In this document: positions 39,541-43,712 of the stretch, piece by piece | Position numbering within the stretch: position 1 is the stretch's first letter | How the letters are laid out: the number at the start of each line of letters is the position of its first letter | DNA from: Methanothrix sp. | GTDB lineage: Archaea > Halobacteriota > Methanosarcinia > Methanotrichales > Methanotrichaceae | Direction of reading: 5' to 3' | Assembly (NCBI GenBank): GCA_026394475.1 | Contig: JAPKYD010000084.1 | Span: forward strand, 1 to 43,712 | Length of the DNA stretch: 43,712 nt | The notes under the pieces: model-generated | What the model was told of the DNA's origin: nothing | Seen by the model: the letters and a program-made list of their open reading frames with translations, nothing else | Databases searched by the model: none | Program-made: the position numbers and the translations under genes

Positions 39541-40524
39541 TTAAAGATCACGATGTGGCGTGAGATCGCATCCTGTGCAGCGATAGCACCCAGTCTGAGC
39601 AAGATCGCCCCTCAGATCGTTTTTCTCCAGCGCCCTCTTCAGGTGACTGGCCAGGCCAAGCAGCCGCTCCGCCGAAGGCCTCGTCATCTCCACCTCGCCG
39701 ACGCGCAAGGGATGCGGGTAAACCGCCCGCAAAACCGGCAAGACGCCCATCTCCGCCAGCTCATCGATGCCCTGGCGCAGGGTTTTGTCGGACTCGCCCA
39801 GGCCCACGATGACATTGGAGAAGACCCTGGTTTTGCCGAAGATGCCAACCGCCTCCTGCAGAGCATCCATTATCTCCTGAAATGAGATACCTGGACAGAC
39901 CTGCGGGAAAAGATCGCGGTCCACGGTCTCCAGGTTGTACTTCACCTCATCTGCTCCCGCTCTTTTCAGCATCTGATTGACGCCAGGAAAGGGGCAGACC
40001 GAGACGCCCAAGGGCAAGCCGAAGGCCTTCAGGTCCCGGACTATTTCCGCCACCCGCTTCGCTTCGTGCCGCAGCGAGACCTCCACGCCGCTGGTCAGGG
40101 AGATGGCCCGAAGGAGTCCTGTCTTTTGCGCCCCTTCCACCATCTCTCGAACCGTCTGCAGAGACTTCACACCGCCCTGCAGCCTGGGCACGGCACAGAA
40201 CTTGCAGTCATAGATGCAGCGCTCTGAGACGGTGATGTAGGCCTGCTCAGGACAGTGCAAAAGCGGCTCTACGAGCTTTCCGCTGGCGATCTCTCTGTCG
40301 CCTTTTAAAACAGAGACTCCATCCTCTCTGCGCTCCATTCGCAGAGGCGAGCTTTCAACCACAGATAACCTCACTATCCGCTCACCGGAGCGAAAGAAGA
40401 CAGACTGGCCGCCAGCGCCAGGGCCTGCGGTGGATACCTGCCCGCCCGCCTGGCAGACGATGCCAGACCGGTAAGGCTGCACGGTTCCGAAGCCGAGGAG
40501 GTGAGCCTTGGTCTCAAGATCCAT
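39541..40524 (-). CDS. Radical SAM protein with extra C-terminal cysteines
   Basis: 327 residues. Cluster motif CIYDCKFC (CxxxCxxC) in CPEQAYITVSERCIYDCKFC, TIM-barrel segments AISLTSGVEVSLRHEAKRVA, GADEVKYNLETVDRDLFPQV and FSNVIVGLGESDKTLRQGID, and a C-terminal cysteine group CYRCTGCDLTPHRD that probably holds a second cluster. The layout recalls BioB/LipA-like radical SAM enzymes of methanogens. A role in lipoyl or other cofactor sulphur insertion is conceivable but not shown. Start: ATG at 40524, with the family-like MDLETKAHLLGFGTV. It stands between nadE (same strand) and a forward-strand decayed gene. No closer assignment made. Confidence 0.8.
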   Translation of the reverse strand: MDLETKAHLLGFGTVQPYRSGIVCQAGGQVSTAGPGAGGQSVFFRSGERIVRLSVVESSPLRMERREDGVSVLKGDREIASGKLVEPLLHCPEQAYITVSERCIYDCKFCAVPRLQGGVKSLQTVREMVEGAQKTGLLRAISLTSGVEVSLRHEAKRVAEIVRDLKAFGLPLGVSVCPFPGVNQMLKRAGADEVKYNLETVDRDLFPQVCPGISFQEIMDALQEAVGIFGKTRVFSNVIVGLGESDKTLRQGIDELAEMGVLPVLRAVYPHPLRVGEVEMTRPSAERLLGLASHLKRALEKNDLRGDLAQTGCYRCTGCDLTPHRDL

Positions 40525-40605
40525 CGCTGCCTGTTAGGCGCGTCCAGCTTAAAGAAATGATCCCTGCAAGAGCTCATTAACCTCTTCTGCCCACAAGCTT
40601 AAGGC

Positions 40606-41067
40606 ATGATCCTGCTCCTCTTCCATGATCGTCGCTCCCTGGCCGATGTGGCCGGCCTCAAATCAGCCATCGAGGAGTGCTACAGTCCCTACGGATTGAG
40701 GGTGCAGGAGAGCGGCTATCTCTACGTTCCTCTGGAGGGGACAAGGCTGAATGCTGCCCAGCTTCTCAAGTATCTGGGCAGGGCCTTCGGCACGAAAAAA
40801 GCGCTCTGGCTGGTGGACAGCGAGCTGTTTTATCCTGGAATTGGAGCTGTGCTGGGCTGCTCTGCAAAGAGTGCCGCCCTCCTTTATGCCGGCCTGGAGC
40901 CCGATGTGCTGGCCAAGGAGGGCCTGCACGATATGCTCGACCCTGCTCAAGGCTGGGCAAGGGACGCCTTGAGCTTTCATCCCACGGTCACGACATTGCT
41001 CTGGGCGATGAGAGGCCGGTTGATGTCATCATGGAACATCCTGAAGTCGTACTGGCCTGAAGCATAG
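40606..41067 (+). CDS. Archaemetzincin-like protein with lost zinc site (decaying)
   Basis: 153 residues. The order of segments follows archaemetzincin (AmzA): a hydrophobic start (ILLLFHDRRSLADVAGLKSA), TRLNAAQLLKYLGRAFGTKK, ALWLVDSELFYPGIGAVLGC (where AmzA has TDxDLFxPGxNFVFG), a strand SAALLYAGL, and LAKEGLHDML where AmzA has KEAxHELGH. So one His of the zinc motif remains and the Glu, the second His and the downstream Cys cluster are gone. From about residue 120 on the frame runs into the 3' end of the convergent NosD-like gene (91-base overlap) and looks like read-through. Inference: an inactivated copy; if translated it cannot be a protease. Divergent from the radical SAM gene. Confidence 0.5.
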   Translation: MILLLFHDRRSLADVAGLKSAIEECYSPYGLRVQESGYLYVPLEGTRLNAAQLLKYLGRAFGTKKALWLVDSELFYPGIGAVLGCSAKSAALLYAGLEPDVLAKEGLHDMLDPAQGWARDALSFHPTVTTLLWAMRGRLMSSWNILKSYWPEA

Positions 41068-42857
41068 GGAAGCTGCCAGGTCATGCTGCCGCAGCTTCTG
41101 CTGCCGATGGGCCTCTTCCCCAGGTCGAACTTATCCGGCCGGGTCATTCCATACATGCCGATTACGCCCGTTCCCTCCGGCGGCGCTCCCCAGTAGGTGA
41201 TAGTAACCGTGCCGCCCGGAGCGACATGGGAGGGCTCAGCGACCACCTTGGCACCAGAGGTGGCCTTCACCTCCACGATATTGCTCGATGCCAATGGCTC
41301 AGAGGCACCGGCCGCGAACATCTTGAACTCGAAGCTGCCCCCGTCAGAACTGGAGAAGGTGATGTTGCCGTTTTCTTGGCCCATCAGGTTCTGGCGGGAG
41401 GCGACGTCTGAAGTGCCTGCCCGGGACATGCCGATCCAGTCGTTGGTCTGTCCGGATGCCCCAAAGAAGGCAACGAAGATCTTCTCGCAGGTGCCCACCT
41501 GCAAGGGCGAGGCAAAGATGCCGGGCACGGCCACCCTGAAGGCCATGGACATGACCTCTGTGCCATTCTTGTCATGCATGCGCAACCGATAGGAGCCTTC
41601 CTCCAACGGAGCCGTGAGGACGACATCTCCAGTGACATTCCGGCCCAGATACAGGTCATTCTGGCTTTGGTTGCCCAAAGCCACTCCCAACCAGACCTCA
41701 GAGGTTGCTGGAGAGGTAAAGTTCACCCTCATCTCGCTGCCGGGAAGGAAGCTGAACTGGAAGAGCTGGAGGACTGCGCCGCCCGGACCAGAGGATCGGC
41801 CCGGGATCTTGGCGGGAGCAGCTAAAGGAAACTGGTCAACGCTGTGACCGCCGGGGATGCGATACTCGGAGTCGCAGATCTTCTTGCCCTTGCAGCCCTC
41901 GGAAGCATCATTGAAGTTGCTGTAGTTGTTGCCCAGTTTGCCGTTGTCCCAGCGGTCCAGACTGTCGTCGTAGGCGTTGTTCTTGTTGGAGAGATTGTTC
42001 AGGTAAAAGGTGTTGTTGGAGGAGGCTGATTCCTCCGAGGGCATGCTGTTATAGGAGATGACCACGCCCTTGCCTTGAGACTTGATCCCTTTGCTGACAT
42101 CGAGATAGGAAACAGATATGCCCTTAACGTTTCCCACAAAATCGTTCTTTTGCACAATGTTGTCCCGGCAGGTGTCCATGATCAGCCCGCCATCGTTGCT
42201 GCCGGCATAGTTTCCTTCGATGAGATTGCTCTGGCAGTTCTGCATATAAATGGCCTCGTATCTGTTTTGGAGGAAGCTATTGCCCAGTACCTCATTTCCT
42301 TGGGAGTTCACCAGCTTGAGACCGTATTTGTTCTCTTTGACCTGGTTTCCCTGCAGGATATTTCTGCTGCAGTTCTTCAGGGATAGGCCCTCTCTGCTGT
42401 TTGCCAAAGCCACGTTGCCAGCGATGGTGTTGTTGTGGCACTCCTGGAAGAGCATCCCGGCATTTCCATTGCCGCTGGCCATGTTATTGCGGATGACGTT
42501 GTTGTTCGAGAGCACCAGGATGCCGGCATCCTCTGTCCAGCCGCTGGCACTCTTGGCCCAGAAGCCCTCCAGAACGATACCGTCTGCCTTCAGGGCTATG
42601 GCCGGACCGTTTTCTGTCTCCACGCGCGGAAGGCCGCTTCCCGAGTCTATGCCCTTCAGCACGATCGGCTTGTTGATCACAAGGCTCTCCTGGTAGGTGC
42701 CGCTGTAGACTTCTATGCGATCACCTGGTCTGGCGGCATCTATGGCCGCCTGGATTCGATCGCCCGGCTTGACGGTGACAGAGGCACTCGCACAACCGGC
42801 AATCAGGAGGAGCGTTACGGCAATCAACGCTGCTATCTTCTCTGGCATGGCCTTCAT
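40977..42857 (-). CDS. NosD-type right-handed beta-helix surface protein
   Basis: 626 residues. Signal peptide with lipoprotein-like Cys (IAALIAVTLLLIAGCASA), then a NosD/CASH parallel beta-helix from about 30 to 320. It opens with IQAAIDAARPGDRIEVYSGT and holds many 22-24-residue coils such as SREGLSLKNCSRNILQGNQV and KYGLKLVNSQGNEVLGNSFL. The C-terminal half (about 360-626) holds two or three beta-sandwich modules (VNFTSPATSEVWLGVALGNQ, GGTVTITYWGAPPEGTGVIG). Many such proteins form the cell envelope of methanogens; a polysaccharide-binding or structural role is likely (inference). A TATA box (TTTTATATC, about 42881-42889) places transcription start next to the ATG, so probably leaderless. 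Confidence 0.85.
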   Translation of the reverse strand: MKAMPEKIAALIAVTLLLIAGCASASVTVKPGDRIQAAIDAARPGDRIEVYSGTYQESLVINKPIVLKGIDSGSGLPRVETENGPAIALKADGIVLEGFWAKSASGWTEDAGILVLSNNNVIRNNMASGNGNAGMLFQECHNNTIAGNVALANSREGLSLKNCSRNILQGNQVKENKYGLKLVNSQGNEVLGNSFLQNRYEAIYMQNCQSNLIEGNYAGSNDGGLIMDTCRDNIVQKNDFVGNVKGISVSYLDVSKGIKSQGKGVVISYNSMPSEESASSNNTFYLNNLSNKNNAYDDSLDRWDNGKLGNNYSNFNDASEGCKGKKICDSEYRIPGGHSVDQFPLAAPAKIPGRSSGPGGAVLQLFQFSFLPGSEMRVNFTSPATSEVWLGVALGNQSQNDLYLGRNVTGDVVLTAPLEEGSYRLRMHDKNGTEVMSMAFRVAVPGIFASPLQVGTCEKIFVAFFGASGQTNDWIGMSRAGTSDVASRQNLMGQENGNITFSSSDGGSFEFKMFAAGASEPLASSNIVEVKATSGAKVVAEPSHVAPGGTVTITYWGAPPEGTGVIGMYGMTRPDKFDLGKRPIGSRSCGSMTWQLPYASGQYDFRMFHDDINRPLIAQSNVVTVG

Positions 42858-43066
42858 ACAAGCTAACGGACTGCTCAGGCGATATAAAATGCCATTCCTC
42901 GCTCATTTAGCCAAATCATTCCGCATTCATCCTCTGTGCCAGACGATATTCTTCGTCCCCCTTTATTGGCTCGCCGCAGCGATTTGGAAAAAGTTTTCTT
43001 GCCCCGTCAGGGAGTTTTTTAAAGCAGGAATGGCATTATCTAAATAAAGTTCAACAGAGAAGCGGC

Positions 43067-43084
43067 CCGGAGTGGGCGCTCCGG
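43067..43084 (+). promoter_or_regulatory. Small stem-loop before marC
   Basis: CCGGAG and CTCCGG form a perfect 6-bp stem with loop TGGGCG, ending 26 bases before the marC ATG. A TATA-like ATCTAAATAAAG lies near 43039-43050. The loop could sit in the leader; no function is shown. The 253 bases between the NosD-like gene and marC hold nothing else. Confidence 0.3.
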
Positions 43085-43110
43085 ATGTATCGTGTAAAAG
43101 GGATCAGGAA

Positions 43111-43712
43111 ATGGGAATAAACGACTATCTCCTCTACTTCGTATATGCCTTCGCCTCCATATTCGTGATAGTCAACCCCATCGAAGCCACCCTTATCTTC
43201 GTTACCCTCACCTCAGGCCTGAGCTCCCAGGAGAAGAGCCGGATCTACACGCGCACCACCCTGGTGGCCTTCTCCATCGCCATTCTGTTCTCCGTGGCAG
43301 GGGACGTGGTGCTGCGCCTCTTCAGCATAACTGTGGACAGCCTGCGCGTCGCGGGCGGCATCCTGCTCTTCCTGGTGGCCATCGACATGCTGCGAGGCGT
43401 GCGCCAGCAGAAGAAGGTTACCGAGGCGGAATTGAGGGACGCCAACCAGCGGGAGGACGTATCTGTCTTTCCTCTGGCCATACCGCTGCTCACCGGTCCT
43501 GGGGCCATCACCACTGTGGTGGTGCTGATGGGAGCGGCGGGCACCCTCACCGAGAAGGCGCTGGTGCTCTTAGCGCTGATACTGACCTTCGCGGCTACCT
43601 TCTTCATCCTCAAGTTCTCGGAGTACATCGACCGGGCCCTGGGGATCACGGGCATCATGGTCACCACCAGGATCATGGGGCTGATCCTGGGGGCGGTGGC
43701 GGTGAACTTCGT
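43111..43712 (+). CDS. MarC-family integral membrane protein, cut by window end
   Basis: The first 200 residues are present and the gene runs off the window. Membrane helices: YLLYFVYAFASIFVIVNPIE (with the family's NP motif), TLVAFSIAILFSVAGDVVLR, LRVAGGILLFLVAIDMLRGV, then after a hydrophilic loop the conserved FPLAIPLLTGPGAITTVVVL and LVLLALILTFAATFFILKFS. The last segment is ITGIMVTTRIMGLILGAVAV. This is the MarC/UPF0056 family, whose proposed link to antibiotic resistance has not held up; the function is unknown. Start: ATG at 43111, with GGATCAGG just before it. Coding potential is clear on the forward strand only. Confidence 0.92.
   Translation, partial: MGINDYLLYFVYAFASIFVIVNPIEATLIFVTLTSGLSSQEKSRIYTRTTLVAFSIAILFSVAGDVVLRLFSITVDSLRVAGGILLFLVAIDMLRGVRQQKKVTEAELRDANQREDVSVFPLAIPLLTGPGAITTVVVLMGAAGTLTEKALVLLALILTFAATFFILKFSEYIDRALGITGIMVTTRIMGLILGAVAVNF

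Noticed and set aside
1-43712. Mobile elements, integrases, CRISPR arrays or rRNA
   Set aside because: No transposase or integrase motifs, no direct-repeat/spacer arrays and no rRNA-like conserved segments were seen on either strand.

Overview
This window looks like part of a methanogenic archaeon's chromosome, most likely a Methanothrix (Methanosaeta)-type member of the Methanosarcinales/Methanotrichales. That placement is an inference. It rests on an MC1 chromosomal protein, ribosomal protein S8e, archaeal Elp3, Taw1 and Kae1, an archaeal non-discriminating-type AspRS, a tRNA-Trp intron that is itself a box C/D guide RNA, archaeal TATA boxes with several probable leaderless starts, and many small secreted proteins without recognisable families. 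No rRNA, CRISPR array, integrase or intact insertion sequence is visible.

Layout. (1) 1-2.5 kb: an AT-rich SIR2-like/HerA-like pair resembling SIR2-HerA antiphage systems. Both ends look damaged: the SIR2 gene lacks a canonical start before its conserved N-terminus, and HerA stops early. (2) 2.7-7.6 kb: a frameshifted DUF1614 gene, a BofA-like membrane protein, and a tight reverse-strand operon of a KaiC-like protein, a 69-residue membrane protein and an SSF transporter-STAC-DUF835-DUF835 fusion. (3) 7.8-18.3 kb: aspS, a decayed reading frame, an exported FN3-like protein, MC1, an M6 metalloprotease preceded by a free copy of its N-terminal region, and an island of small secreted proteins with three copies of a hairpin repeat. 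(4) 18.3-23.4 kb: a thioesterase remnant, DUF1922, rps8e, elp3, nitroreductase, a metallophosphoesterase divergent from hisG, and tRNA-Arg(CCU). (5) 23.4-26.4 kb: two tandem pentapeptide-repeat proteins with channel-like C-termini. (6) 26.5-33.8 kb: taw1, a single-domain response regulator, nfo, a stand-alone C/D box sRNA, a tRNA-Lys/tRNA-Trp operon, glnA, and purD-kae1. (7) 33.9-39.4 kb: an HdeD-like protein, then a reverse-strand cluster with a membrane-anchored winged-helix regulator, a free secreted copy of its ectodomain and two other secreted proteins, then nadE. (8) 39.5 kb to the end: a radical SAM enzyme, a decayed archaemetzincin-like gene, a NosD-type beta-helix surface protein, and the 5' part of marC.

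The most distinctive proposals are the SSF/STAC/DUF835 + KaiC-like signalling operon (its KaiC partner lacks the catalytic glutamate pair), the receptor-regulator with a free ectodomain paralogue, and the tRNA-Trp intron whose two guides point exactly at positions 34 and 39 of its own tRNA. Several genes show one-base disruptions near their 5' ends. These could be real decay or consensus sequence errors and should be checked together.
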